Shown piece after piece: positions 38,015-49,623 of a stretch of 64,000 nucleotides of DNA. The stretch is from Gamarada debralockiae (lineage: Eukaryota; Ascomycota; Leotiomycetes; Helotiales; Hyphodiscaceae): positions 56,957 through 120,956 of the forward strand of contig NXFV01000145.1 in the NCBI GenBank assembly GCA_002803225.1, read 5' to 3'. The position numbers and the translations under genes were made by a program. Every line of letters begins with the position of its first letter. Position 1 is the first letter of the stretch. The notes under the pieces are model-generated. The model searched no databases. It was given only the letters and a program-made list of their open reading frames with translations, and had not been told where the DNA came from.

Positions 38015-40334
38015 TCAAGCACCACTCCTATACACCTGACTTCCCTGTCCACGAATAGCAATCGTATCCCTCCTCTGCAACACCACAAGCGCCCTGTTCA
38101 AAGCTTGTTCACTGTATCCCTTCCCCTCACAAATTTCCCTCTTCAGCGTAGCCAAACTCGTAGACCATCCAATCGGCAATCTCTTCTTGAGCTCCTCCTC
38201 CAACTTAGAAACTTCCTCATTCAACTCCTTGCTACCTTGGTTTGATCCCATATTCACAGCATCCATGGTGGAAGCAAGGAAAAGGCGGATCGCTTCATCG
38301 ACATGCTGTTCCGTGGCGATGGGCGAAAGGGAGAGTTTGGCAAGAGATTCAGTGATACGGATGATGGCTTCCAGTTGACGGACCGTGATGGGGATGGAGG
38401 AGCGGGCGTTGGCTTCGAGTTCGCTGGCGTGGACTTGTTTGCGGATAGAGACGAAGTGGGAGGAGAGTTTTTCGGCGGCTTCGGGGGAGAGGCGGGGTGC
38501 GCAGCGACTGTATATTGTTAGCTTCTATCTAAGCCTTGGAAGATGGGGAAAGGAGGGGACTTACGATTTGCAGTAACTGATATACCGCTTCATCTTATCA
38601 ACCGGAATCTCAGCCTCGGCCTGTTCCTCGACACCCCGTCCTCCCATATGGATACCCATCACGTGCTTAGCGATTCTCTCATCTCTTCCTCGTTCATGCT
38701 CGTCTTTGACAATGAAGATCATGTCGAAACGAGACAGAATAGTGGTCTGAAAATCGATGTTCTCCCCTGGTGTCTTGAGATCATCGTATCGACCAAAGAT
38801 AGGATTGGCAGCTGCAAGAACTGATGTTCGGGCGTTGAGAATGGTAGTGATACCGGCCTTAGCAATGGAGATAGTTTGCTGTTCCATAGCTTCGTGGATA
38901 GCTACTCGGTCTTCATCACGCATCTTGTCGAACTCATCGATACAGACTACACCACCGTCCGCAAGGACCATAGCTCCTCCTTCGAGGTAAAACTCTCGGG
39001 TCGTGTGATCTCGCTGAACGGAAGCTGTGAGACCTGCTGCGGAAGAGCCTTTTCCGGAAGTGTAGATGGCGATGGGGGCTACTTTCTCGACGAATTTGAG
39101 GAGTTGGGATTTCGCTGTTCCGGGGTCACCGAGGAGGAGAACGTTGATATCTCCACGGAGCTTCATTCCATCAGGCAGAATCTTCTTTGATCCTCCGAGT
39201 AGGAGGCAGGCGATGGCTTTCTTGATTTCTGTATTGCCGTAAATTGAGGGTGCGATGCAGTTTGCAAAGACGTTGTAGAGATCGGGTCTTCTGCTCATTT
39301 CCAGGAATTCCTGTTCCTCTTCTTCGGAGAAGATCGCATTTCCTTTGGCTGTGTGATCAACATCGCTGTGGATTCCAACTGCTCGCAGATATGGAGTTCT
39401 GATTGCAACGGCAGAAGTTGTAGAAGATCCTTTGGACTGCTTATTTTGGTAGATCGAGAAGATACCGGTGATCATACATCTTGATCCAGGAACAACTCGA
39501 TTGGTCAGGTAGCGGTCTGTGGAGATCAGAACGTGTCTCGGCAATTCTCCCACTGGGACCTGCTCTGGAGCCTCCTGCAGCTTGATGATTTGCTGGTCTA
39601 CGAATTGACACTTTTCGTGGACCACAACGTATGGATCCATAGGACATTGAGAATCTCCGGGCATCTTTTGTCTATCGCAGACTCTAGGGAGCGATACGCC
39701 AGTAAATCCACCTGCCACAGGTAAAACTTTTGAGTGGTGGCAGTTTCGGCATTGGATATGGAGAGCTGTTGCTTTGGAGGAGAGAACTGAAGCGCCGATG
39801 ACGATTCCTGGTACTCGAACAAGTCTTGAGATTGTGACAGCGTCGAGATTTCGGATGGAGATATCGCCGGCAGAGGAGTGGAGGAGGAGTTGATGTTCAG
39901 GGATTTCGATGTCTCTTGTGGAGGGGTAGACAATGCGATGTGTGCATCTCTTCAAAGCGCTTTCGAACTAATGTGAACTTAGCAGGCGTATATTTCTTGA
40001 TTCGCGGCCTACTCACGAGCGGAATGATCTCGGCGGGTTCTGTAACAAGTCGGTGTGCGAGATCCTCATTAAAGGAGATGAGATGTCCAACATCAACATC
40101 GCAGTAGTATTGCTTCAGGAGAACATTCTCGCGGATTTGATCTCTGCGCGACTATTAACTTCTGTTGGCATCCAGCTTTGTGGGTGCTACTGACCTGTAA
40201 ATGAAGGCATTGTCAAGACGAAACTGGAGAATAAACTGTTCCAACTGCGACTGTACCTGACCGCGAGTATCTTCGTTGGGGTTGTCATACTCGGGCGGTA
40301 AAACACTCAACGAATACACAGATTGTCTGTCCAT
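38015..40334 (-). CDS. mcm5: DNA replication licensing factor Mcm5
   Basis: A subunit of the MCM2-7 replicative helicase. Four exons, 40334-40195, 40143-40017, 39967-38565 and 38507-38015, give 720 residues, the expected size. The start [18 protein letters not shown] is family-like. The zinc-binding region has CRNC followed by paired downstream cysteines (RVCDRQ, DSQCP). The AAA+ core shows the MCM Walker [14 protein letters not shown], Walker [10 protein letters not shown], a sensor region and the arginine finger LSRFDMIF. The C-terminal winged-helix portion reads [12 protein letters not shown]. Introns are 49-57 bp with clean borders. The upstream region holds G1/S-type sites (40411-40450). 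It is divergent from vps54. Confidence 0.97.
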
Positions 40335-40410
40335 TTTGATTTGGTCTTGCTGTTATGGTGTCGAGGCAGAAGCTGGGAGTTGGTTGAAAAAATGAAGATT
40401 GAGATAGCGA

Positions 40411-40450
40411 CGCGTTTTCTTCTCAGGAGCAACGCGTATTTTTGGCGCGC
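40411..40450. promoter_or_regulatory. MCB pair plus E2F-like site upstream of mcm5
   Basis: Two perfect MluI cell-cycle boxes, ACGCGT at 40411-40416 and 40433-40438, lie 77 and 99 bp upstream of the mcm5 ATG. They are directly followed by TTTGGCGC (40441-40448), an E2F/MBF-like sequence. In yeasts such sites bind MBF and drive MCM genes at G1/S. The region also lies upstream of vps54, but much farther away. Confidence 0.7.
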
Positions 40451-40927
40451 CCATAAATTTCGCGTTAAGTGGTCGCATGAAGCTAGACTAGAGCCCCTGC
40501 TCGCTCCGGAATTGGAAGCGACACCTGTCAGCCAATCATTGCCGGTCTCACCCGGAACTCATCAATTGAAGGCTGAAAGAAGTCGATCTACGTAACTCGA
40601 CACTGGAACGACGGTTATGCTTGCAGAATGAGCCCATATTTGTATGACAGCCTTGCCAACTACTGATTTGTAGCCTCTTTCTTCTCAGCGATGATACCCC
40701 GATAGCGATTTTAACGATTGTCAACCACTTGCGTTGACGACTTTCCAAAGGCCTCGTGGCCCGTACCACCAAGAGCATTCGGACCCTTTGTCGCGCCTCA
40801 CCAGCGAGCTTTGTGATACTTGAAGGGCCACATCGATTGCGCGGCAGCGGGGGAGGTAGGAGGTCATATCAGTTGGATATCGTTTTGATTGTGCGGGGTT
40901 TGGTGGTTGGGAAATATAATCGTAATC
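40451..40927. other. Remainder of mcm5-vps54 divergent intergenic region
   Basis: No gene. Presumed leader and promoter sequence of vps54. Confidence 0.5.
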
Positions 40928-43900
40928 ATGGCTTCTTCGACTCCTCGGCTTTCTGTGGACAGTTTCTCCCCCATGTCCCCCCCTCCATCTCGAAACGAAT
41001 ATCCATTCCCTAGGTCAGTTGCAGGCGTTCTGGATTTGGGAGACGGACGAGATGCTGATAGTGTTAGACCCGGTTCTAGTGCCAGATACCAACCAAGGCG
41101 CGGATCGACAGCGAGCTCGATACATTCTATCGGAGGCTCATTAGATACTTCGACACCTTGGCATGGATTGAACGAATCGGGGCAGAATGGCAAGTCTTGG
41201 ATTTCAAACCCAACTTCTTTCACTAACAGTCCTAGCTATATCTACCCTCCTCCAACCGCCGATCGTCCGAACTGGGCTCATGCCGCACACCTCTGCTCCG
41301 GCATCCAGCGCACATAAACCTCCTACGGCTCGAGACATTCCTCCTGTAGCACTTACCAATATAACGACTGTGGACCCCGCCGAATTCAAACCATATCTGT
41401 CACAAGTGGGAGCTATGTACGATGCGCTACAACGGGCAAAGGAGAATGAGGAGGAGGGCGGAACACAGCTATTACGGAAAGGCAGCAAAACGGATGATTT
41501 TTCGGATCTTTTAGAGCAAGAACGGAGGTCTTCGAGGAAACCGAACCTTTCGAGACAATCCTCCCTTGCATCTTTAGCCTCTGCGATCGAGGGCCCGGCA
41601 CCACGAAGGAGATCAAGTGCTGGTGGCAGACGTGCAGTACATGCTCCTACACCCCTATCGACTATTCCGCCAGTCTACTTCGAGGAGAACTTCCATCTAG
41701 AAAATCCGCGTACATTTGATGTTGTTAGCGAACGTTCGGAAGTGGTTCGGCCAGCACCTGGGTCTCCTGACGAACGGAGGTCGTCCAATGGAAACGTCGT
41801 TGGGCCACGGAAAGCTCTGGCTACGAATGCCATTCTTCAAGAGAAACTTTCCTGGTACATGGACACCATTGAAGTCCACCTAATATCATCGATCTCAACT
41901 GCTTCTACTTCATTCTTCGCGGCCTTGGGATCATTAAAAGAATTGCATTCTGAAGCTGCCGATTCCGTGGATCGAATAAAGGCACTGCGGAAAGACCTGG
42001 AAATGCTGGACAAAGAAATGGCTGTTGGTGGACTCAATATTGTCAACCAGAGACGAAGAAGGGAGAATCTCAAACAGTTGAGTGATGCAGTTCAGCAGTT
42101 AAAACGGATCGTTAAGGAAGTCGGTAATTGCGAAGCATTGGTAGACAGTGGAGACGTTGAGAAGGCACTGGACGCCATTGATGGGCTGGAAAAGCTCATT
42201 GCAGGCGAAGCGGCAGGCGAAGACGCGGAAGGGATTCAACTTCGTGATCTAAGAGGCACTTCTGCGTTGCAAGGAGTTACGAACGACTTAAATACTCTTC
42301 GATTCCGCATTGGGAAGACCTTTGAAACGAGATTCCTCAATGCTCTACTCGGCGATCTGAGACGGCATGTAGAGAATGTCTCTACGCCCGAAACTTTACA
42401 ACGATGGAGTTGTGCCTCCCAGAGAACACGAGGTCACAATAGAGAACCATCAGCATTCCCGGCTTATTTGGCAATGAGCGATGGCTTTAGAACAGAGCTT
42501 TTGTTGAATCTAAGTGGCTTGCATCGTGCTCGTCATACTTCACCCGCAACAACAGCATATCGAGATTCAGTATTACGAGAGGTACGGAACATTATACGAC
42601 GGCCGTTACCGGCTTCCAACGATGATGATGCTGATTCTATGATGTCTGCATCCACGATGGGAGGAGGTAGGCAAAGGAGTCAGCAAGAAAAGTCTTCGAT
42701 ACTAGCACGTAACTTGCGTGCACTAGATCCTGACGATGCTGAGGAGCTACTCAAGAAAACTTATATTGGGGTTGGGGAGACTCTAAGGAGGCTCGGTACG
42801 CAAGTCAAGGTGCTGTTGGATGTGACGAGCCAAATCAGCGATCCTGTTGCACATGCGGCAACTGCATCAGGCATGAAATCACCTCCAAGGAGTCCCAACA
42901 TGGCGGCAATTGACGGCCGCCTGGGTGGCTCTCCCGTAACGGCCAATCCTTCAGGAAGAGAAATCCAAGAAGAGATGCATCAAACACTTGACATGACGAA
43001 TCTTCTGGGCCAAGCCGTCGACATTGCTCAAGACAAGATAGTCAAGGTCCTCCGCGTGCGGTCAGAACAGAGCACACACTTATCAGTTGAGCGGTTCTTG
43101 CGGTACTTCAATCTCAACCTACTCTTCGCCAATGAATGCGAAGCAGTATCCGGACGAAGTGTCATCGCTCTAAAGAATGTTGTAAATGGCCACATCAAAG
43201 ATTTCGTGTCACAGCTCGGCGAGTCTGAGAGACAGAGTCTCGCAACAGGCATGGAAGCCGACCCATGGAATGCTAAAGACTTCACCGATGATGACAAGGA
43301 GCACTTGACCCGTATCCTATCCGCCAGCACCCAAGATGCCCAAGCTTGGTGTACAGAGAGCAAGGTATGGCTTCCAGCTTCCTCCTCTCCTGGAACTCTT
43401 CCGGCAGTGAAACCTCTGAATGGTCTCGCTCTTCCTGTTCAAACAAACGGGACTTTAACATCTGGTACCTCCACCCCAACATCTACGCCCTCAAAATCCA
43501 CAACTCGCCCAGCAATCATCGAGAGCGAATCCTTCCTCCTCCCTGTCTCTGCCATCCTCTGCATGCGTGGACTCTCCTCCTTCCTACACCTCTGCACCGG
43601 CCTCCCTTCCATGACCTCCGACATCGCCAGCAGCATGATATCCTACCTCTCCCTCTTCAACTCCCGCTGTACACAACTCATCCTCGGTGCTGGAGCAACT
43701 CGTTCCGCAGGTCTCAAGAATATCACCACCAAACATCTCGCTCTCGCCGCTCAAGCCCTATCCTTCATATCCTCCCTGATTCCACATGTGCGCGAATTCG
43801 TCCGTCGGCATGCTGGATCAGGGGCGTCAGTCACTTCTCTCATGGGCGAATTCGACAAAGTCCGCCGCGCGTACCTGGAACATCAGCAGTCCATTTATGA

Positions 43901-44456
43901 CAAGCTTGTTGATATAATGTCTGGACGAGCAACGGCTCATGCAAAGACTATGAAGACGATCAATTGGGAAAAGGATAACAACGCCGTGAATGGTTATATG
44001 GAAACTTTGACCAAGGAGACAAGTACCTTGCACAGAGTTCTCAGTAAACATTTACCCGCAGGCGCTGTGCACATGATTATGCAGCCGGTGTTCAAGAGTT
44101 ATAAGGAACAGTGGGGGAAGGCGTTTGGGGATGTGGTGTTGGGGAGTCAGGATGCCAGGAACCGGTATGTTACTTCTCCTTTTATTCTCTCGTAACATGA
44201 GACTGATATTTGTGCCAGAATGTTAAGAGATGCCGAATACTTCAAGACCCGCATCGGTGGTCTAGAGGGCGCCGGAGATGCAGGTGATTATATCGTGAAT
44301 CTCGTAAAAGAGAAACTAGTCCCCAAGGCCGCCGCTCCAGATCCCGTACCAGCTACGAATGGGAAAACAAGCAGCGAAAGCGCTTCTGAATCCAAGGCAG
44401 AAGAGGAGAAGGTGGCAGACAAGGAAATCGCGAAGGTCGAGAGCGAGAAGGCATAA
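40928..44456 (+). CDS. vps54: Vps54-like GARP complex subunit
   Basis: A component of the Golgi-associated retrograde protein tether for endosome-to-Golgi vesicles. The start is MASSTPRLSVDSFSPMS. The N-terminal third is Ser/Pro-rich and disordered, then DIPPVALTNITTVDPAEF begins the conserved part. Coiled-coil stretches occur around LKELHSEAADSVDRI and NQRRRRENLKQLSDA. The C-terminal domain has LILGAGATRSAGLKNITTK, a block I recognise from Vps54, and YDKLVDIMSGR. A terminal intron, 44165-44218, joins RN to RMLRDAEYFKTRIGG. The tail is Lys/Glu-rich. Length is about 1,150 residues. Between about 41,200 and 41,310 the reading frame must shift. No GT-AG intron found resolves it, but a GC-AG intron at about 41190-41232 could. 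Confidence 0.85.
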
Positions 44457-45056
44457 CGAGACATCACGTCATTGGAAGGATTGAGCGAGGTAACGTTGGG
44501 CTGATAGAGCAGCATGCAAATAGTCAAGCATTTACACTTCTAGGTATGTAGATTTTACTGGGAAATAAATGTATATTCCTCACGCATAGAGGAAGGATGC
44601 CTCCATCTGTCCCACATGCAACAAGTTGCGTTCTCAATTTGTCCACTACTGGCTTGCAGCGCCCAGGCAAGTATGCCACCGTTCTCAAAATCGAAGTCTC
44701 ATCTGTTCCTGGCGTTTCAAGTACTGCGGGCCAGTTTCACTACCTCATGCCCATGGCAAAAATGTATGTTGGCCCGAATTGTCGCTGATCATGGTGGTTA
44801 AAAATGGGTGGCAGTCCCGGCGGCCCCTTCATGGTAACAATGGAAGGAGCGATGTGCAAATGGCGGCAGATGAATTTGACATTCTAGCGAGTCCAACCCT
44901 CAGTCCATCCCAGCAATTCACACATCTTCCCTGCTTCTTCTATGGCGGTATATAACAATTTCTCCACCCTCTCATAACAGAGGATCCCATACCGCCGCGA
45001 TGAATTCCATTCTTTGAATTGCTTCTTTTTTCGGTTCCTTGATGTAATTACGCCGT
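44457..45056. other. Intergenic, 3' of vps54
   Basis: Nothing supported apart from presumed transcript ends. Confidence 0.4.
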
Positions 45057-46439
45057 CTAGGGCGATTGTCTTGCTCGAAACGACTCCGATATTACGAAAT
45101 CCAAGTGGCAATTGAAAAGACGATTATGCACGCTCTCATATGCTGCAACCTCCAGATCACGGATCTTCTCGAGTGGAGGTTGTAATGAGAAGTTGTCGGC
45201 CTTCGTCGCTCTGGTGACGATCTTGAAATGCATGCTTGTCTCGTGTATGATGGTGATATCGTCGACAGAATGGCAAACCATATCGCCAGCCTGAACACCT
45301 TCCGGAACTAGACCCAACATCCCATTATCATGGACGAATACCTTCATCATATGAATTGGCAGCTTGAAGCAATTTTGTCGGATTTTACAAAGATTAGCAA
45401 GACATGGATGTACCTTATTGTGTCCCCACCGCCATTTTGGCCAACCAAATTATCCAAGCATTGTAGAGCTTGAGTCGACTCTGTTCTCGATCGGATGCAC
45501 GCCAGTTCAGTATCCAGGTGCAGGGCGATTCCAATATTCGTTGGCATGGCGAAGATAGATAATGGATCGCGCCGAAAGTCGGCCATAGTACTTCATTGAT
45601 CGGGAATATTCCAGATCTTTCAAGCCATTATTGTCTAAAAGCGGGCTGGTATAGATAATGACGCTCCTCCACTCCTGACTCCGGATCTCAAGAACTGCTC
45701 TTGGTCGTTTCGTCTCGGAAGCTGCTATGAGGTAGCGATTCCCTAACGGGCGCCCTGAAAGTTGAATGAAAGCGAAACATTGGAAGTATCGATCAGTCTC
45801 TTTCTCTTGACCGCGGTGAGCTTGACGGTGATCTCGTAGGCTGGCTTCGAATAATCTACCGTAATCTGGTTCCTACAACAGTCTCGGGCTAGTCCGTATA
45901 AGCCAAAGAGCTTGTCCTTCCTATCATGGCATTGGGCGTCTTGGAATGTGGTGAAAAGTCTGAACAGAGTTCGGGAGTCTTGATCCTGGCTTCGGCATTT
46001 CCGTAATTGAGCAAACTTTGGAGCCGCTTATGAAGTAGGGTTGCGCGCTATCCAACGAAAACGCCTGGGTTGTCTTCAGATGATTCAGCTGATTGAAGAC
46101 CATCGTGAAAATTTCGCCCTTCACTTTCTCTGCTCCACTGTATAGCTGCAGACGAGATGGGAGTATCACTTCCTGAATTACCCACTGAGGGATTGGATAG
46201 TCAGCACGCTCTCACATTATGAAGGCTGAATTCTAGTACATGGCTCCCAAGCCGACGTGACTCTTTCCTGGGTTTGTCCAGAGACTAAGAAAACATCATG
46301 ATTCGAGAAGATCTACCTGAACGAAACAAGATCGAAAATTGATAGGGGCTGTTGGATCTTGGCAAGGCTGGATGGAGATAAGACGTATCTCATCGGTTTC
46401 AGTATCCAAAGCCTGGTGAACGAATGTGATGCATTCCAT
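45057..46439 (-). pseudogene. HET-domain gene, decayed
   Basis: Fragments of a heterokaryon-incompatibility (HET) protein occur in the right order on the minus strand but in different frames. The opening is EIRLISIQPCQDPTAPINFR from ATG 46439. After a gap comes PQWVIQEVILPSRLQLYSG (the W-x-QE segment) near 46170, then FQDAQCHDRKDKLFGLYGLA and ITVDYSKPAYEI near 45850-45960. Near 45240-45330 lies a C-terminal GLVPEGVQAGDMVCHSVDD, like the L-G-x-x-P-x-x-x-x-x-GD motif of these proteins. The YEALSYVWG block that defines the HET core is missing and several frameshifts and stops intervene. Intact HET proteins trigger non-self cell death between fungal strains; this copy should be inactive. Confidence 0.75.
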
Positions 46440-46725
46440 TTTCAGAGTCGGTTTTTCTTCTTGGAGAAAACTTTGAATATAAGTACGAGGGCCAAGGGCA
46501 TCAAGATATTGATGGTAGTAAGGCTACGCTGGAGATCAGGCAGAAGTTCTACTTGGTGATGGAGAGCAAGACCAATCAAAGTCGAAACTGTGAATACGGG
46601 TCTAATGGAGGGTAACGGTCCTCCCTTGTCACGTCAGTATCAAGTTGTAACAATCGTTTCCCCGTCACGGGCTGTCACCTACAGTCCCCTACTCATCAAT
46701 CCGCTTAGTTGTCTGTAGCACCTCT

Positions 46726-47337
46726 ATGGACGTCGTCAGGCCTATCCAACCAACCATGCCGCATATCGCCCTATCCCCAAACAAGCCAGGCATGATAGCC
46801 CTCGCCTCATACCTGCCCGATGTATATTCCGCCTTGCATCACTCATCGACCTTCTTCTGTATCAGGAATACCCAGATAGTACCCTCTCTCTCGGCGATCG
46901 CGAACTTATCGCCGCCTACGTCTCCTTACTAAACAACTGCAACTACTGCCAAGCAGCCCACGGGAACATTGCTGCCGCACACCTCTAGGATTTAAAGCTC
47001 GTCGAAGACGCGAAGAGCAATTTCAAGAGCAGTGAGGTCAATCCCAAAATGAAATCGTTGTTGAGAATTGCGGGGATGGTTAGCGGAGCAGGAAAAACGT
47101 CAGCAGTGAGGCGGTGAAGAGTGCGAAAAATAAGGGAGCGAGTTATATGGATGTGCATGATACGGTGTTGATTGCTGCAATGTTTTGTATGTCCAATGAC
47201 TCCAATCGGTACGTGGATGGGTTGCAAACTGAGATGCCCAAAGACATGGTGCTTTTGCGAGCCGAGGAGCCTTGATCGCGGAAAAAGGATACGTGGGAAT
47301 GCCTATGCCATTAGAGACTAGAGCTGATGGTAAATGA
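46726..47337 (+). pseudogene. AhpD-like / carboxymuconolactone-decarboxylase-family gene, decayed
   Basis: The AhpD-like (peroxidase-related) fold is recognisable. MPHIALSPNKPGMIAL comes first. After a frameshift near 46840, LGDRELIAAYVSLLNNCNYC and QAAHGNIAAAHL carry the C-x-x-C plus His active site. An in-frame TAG at 46986-46988 is followed by LKLVEDAKSNF and MKSLLRIAGMVSGAGK. A second frameshift near 47100 leads to YMDVHDTVLIAAMFCM and RYVDGL. A third before 47275 leads to RGALIAEKGYVGMPMP, ending at 47337. Four lesions in a gene of about 195 codons mark it as a pseudogene. The intact family includes thiol-dependent alkylhydroperoxidase-like proteins. Confidence 0.8.
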
Positions 47338-47558
47338 GAGGGATCATGACTTTGGAGCATTGAAGCCCTTTCATCGAGTATCACCAGCACAGAGCAGATA
47401 GAACACACTAACAAATCATAACGAAATACACCCAGCTAATTTGAACAGAGGTTAGCACATACCCAAAAAGGTCTACTTCTATTTCACCGCGCTTACTGAG
47501 ACTGAAGCTGAAAACAAGGGAATTCTGGAGCCAGCTTTGGTGTAAGAAGAACATGTAT

Positions 47559-48236
47559 TCAACTACCCAATACCTCTCTCAAACTCCTCACCTCCTCATC
47601 ACTCGCAACATCTCCACTATTCACAATCGCACTACTATGAAACCACCTCGCTCCCGTCGTTTCCCTTAACACCTCCACATTTGCACTCCTTACTCCGCCA
47701 CCCACAATCAGCTCAATTTTATTGCCCGCCTTCTTGACCAAGTTCTTCAGCTTCCCCTTCCCCTCTACAGCGCTCTTTTCACCACCACTCGTCAACACAC
47801 TCCTAAACCCCATCTCCACCAGGACCTCTAACTCCTGCTCCATCAATTCCGGCGGAATCTCATCAAAAGCCCTATGAAACGTACAAGGTTTGCCTCTCGC
47901 AATCCACTGCAAATCTCTACATCTCTCTTGATCAACTCGGTTCAACTTGTCGAGCATCCCGAACACGAAACCTTCTGCGCCCGCGTCGTCGAATTCTTTG
48001 AGAGAGCGTGACATTTGAATTAACTCGTGGTCGGAATAAGTGAAGCTTCCACCACGTGGTCGGATCATGACGTAAATAGGTATCGAGATTTGGGATTTCA
48101 GGGCTTGGAAATCGGATAATACAGGAGTGGTTCCACCGAGGTGGCCGTCATTGCAAAGCTCAATTCGGGAGGCGCCATTTTGTGCTGCTATGACGGCGGA
48201 TTGGGGGTTGAAGCAGGCTATTTCCAAGAACGACAT
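47559..48236 (-). CDS. cutC: CutC family protein (copper homeostasis)
   Basis: A single exon of 225 residues forming the CutC TIM barrel. Diagnostic stretches are EIACFNPQSAVIAAQNGASR, IELCNDGHLGGTTP, IYVMIRPRGGSFTYSDHE, GFVFGMLD, CTFHRAFDE, VLTSGGEKSA and ELIVGGGVRSANV. The C-terminal ARWFHSSAI matches the family's substrate-pocket loop. The protein is named for copper tolerance in bacteria; its biochemical role in fungi is not settled. Length is slightly shorter than many fungal homologues. The gene is intact, in contrast to the broken genes immediately upstream in coordinate order. Confidence 0.93.
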   Translation of the reverse strand: MSFLEIACFNPQSAVIAAQNGASRIELCNDGHLGGTTPVLSDFQALKSQISIPIYVMIRPRGGSFTYSDHELIQMSRSLKEFDDAGAEGFVFGMLDKLNRVDQERCRDLQWIARGKPCTFHRAFDEIPPELMEQELEVLVEMGFRSVLTSGGEKSAVEGKGKLKNLVKKAGNKIELIVGGGVRSANVEVLRETTGARWFHSSAIVNSGDVASDEEVRSLREVLGS

Positions 48237-48751
48237 GTTTGTACAAAAAAATGTTTGAGTAGTTTAGAGGTACTGCCTCATTGGCCCCCGAGTCACTTCA
48301 GGGGTTGAGATCGAAAGGGTGGGGTTGATATCCCTGAGGAGTAGGAGAACCCCGCTATATCACGTGAATCGGACTCGATTCCCCTTTCAAGGCTGAGACT
48401 CAAAGAGAAGGAAGGAAACTAATAAGGAGCTCTGAAATGTACTCTTTCTGATAGGTTTTGAGCTCATGGTGGGTGAGATGTTGTGAACGATAACCTCGCC
48501 TGTACCTACGCAGTGTGGCCTAGCGCCAGCGAGCTTGAAAATGACATCCCGTCCCTGTCGTGCCCCTCCAACCATCACAACCTTGAAGTGACTGATACAT
48601 AAGTGAAGCTTGTTATTCGTAATCGCAGCCTTACAAGATGGCCTCGATAAAGAAACGTAGCTTCCTCCTCAGTTTTGTGGAGCACTTCTCTTCCTCTCTC
48701 CACACGAACGATTGAACAACATCGCAGAGCTTCAAGCTCCAAACCGCAATC
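48237..48751. other. Divergent intergenic region
   Basis: Separates cutC and the FMN-binding gene. No gene seen. It contains presumed promoters for both. Confidence 0.5.
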
Positions 48752-49623
48752 ATGGTCCGCCATAATCTCGAATACCCGAAAGATGCGCATAACACAGTCA
48801 ATCGCTATAAGCATCAAGGTCTGTTCTCCACAATTTTCCCCAATGCTCCCCAGTTAATAAGCCTCTAGCTCTCTATGCCCTATCAACAATCCATACTCTA
48901 ATCAACACCACCCCGGTCCTCCACGTCTCCTTCTCCCCCGCGCCTACCGACCCCTTCCCTGTGATCCTCCCTTTAATCGGCCAAATGGGCTCCTTCACGC
49001 GTCCCTCAGCTAGCCTCGGTGATCCGCTCGATCTCTATCTCCACGGCTACGTCTCAAGTCGAATTATGAACCTTGCGCGCGCCTCGCCCACATCAAAGGG
49101 ACTAGGTGTTTGCATCGCAGCCTCAAAAGTCGACGGAATCGTTCTTACCCTCACACCCAACTCGCACAACTACAATTATCGCTCGGCGGTGTTGTTTGGT
49201 TATGCGACCTTGGTTGAAGATGTTGAGGAGAAGCTATGGGCCATGGAGCTGATCACAAACAGCGTGGTGCCGGGTCGATGGAGACATACGCGGGTGCCTC
49301 CTAATAAGGGGGAGATGGCATCTACGCAGATCCTGAAGGTTACGATTGAAAGTGGGAGTGCGAAGGTCAGGGAAGGAGTGCCGAATGATGAGGCATGCGA
49401 TTTAGAGGATGAGGAAGTGCTAAATAGCGTGTGGACGGGTGTTCTGCCGCTTTATGAACAGTTTGGAGAGCCGGTGCCAGGTCCGTATAATAGAGTCCAG
49501 GAGGTGCCGGAACATGTGGTGGCTTACAGGGAGAGGGTTAATAAGGGGAACTTTGAGTATGGGGAGGCAGCTGCGAGGAAGGACGCTCCGGTTAAGAAGA
49601 AGGAGGTCGGCGAAGAGGATTAG
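48752..49623 (+). CDS. Pyridoxamine 5'-phosphate oxidase-like FMN-binding protein
   Basis: Two exons, 48752-48818 and 48869-49623, give 273 residues. The first encodes VRHNLEYPKDAHNTVNRYKH, a typical N-terminus of this split-barrel flavin family, and the second continues ALYALSTIHTLINTTPVLHV. Other family-like stretches are GDPLDLYLHGYVSSRIM, HNYNYRSAVLFG, WAMELITNSVVPGRW and ILKVTIESGSAKVREG. These proteins (PF12900-type, related to Nim/PNPOx-like) bind FMN, but the substrate is unknown. The end is Lys/Glu-rich. A role in vitamin B6 synthesis should not be assumed. Confidence 0.85.
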
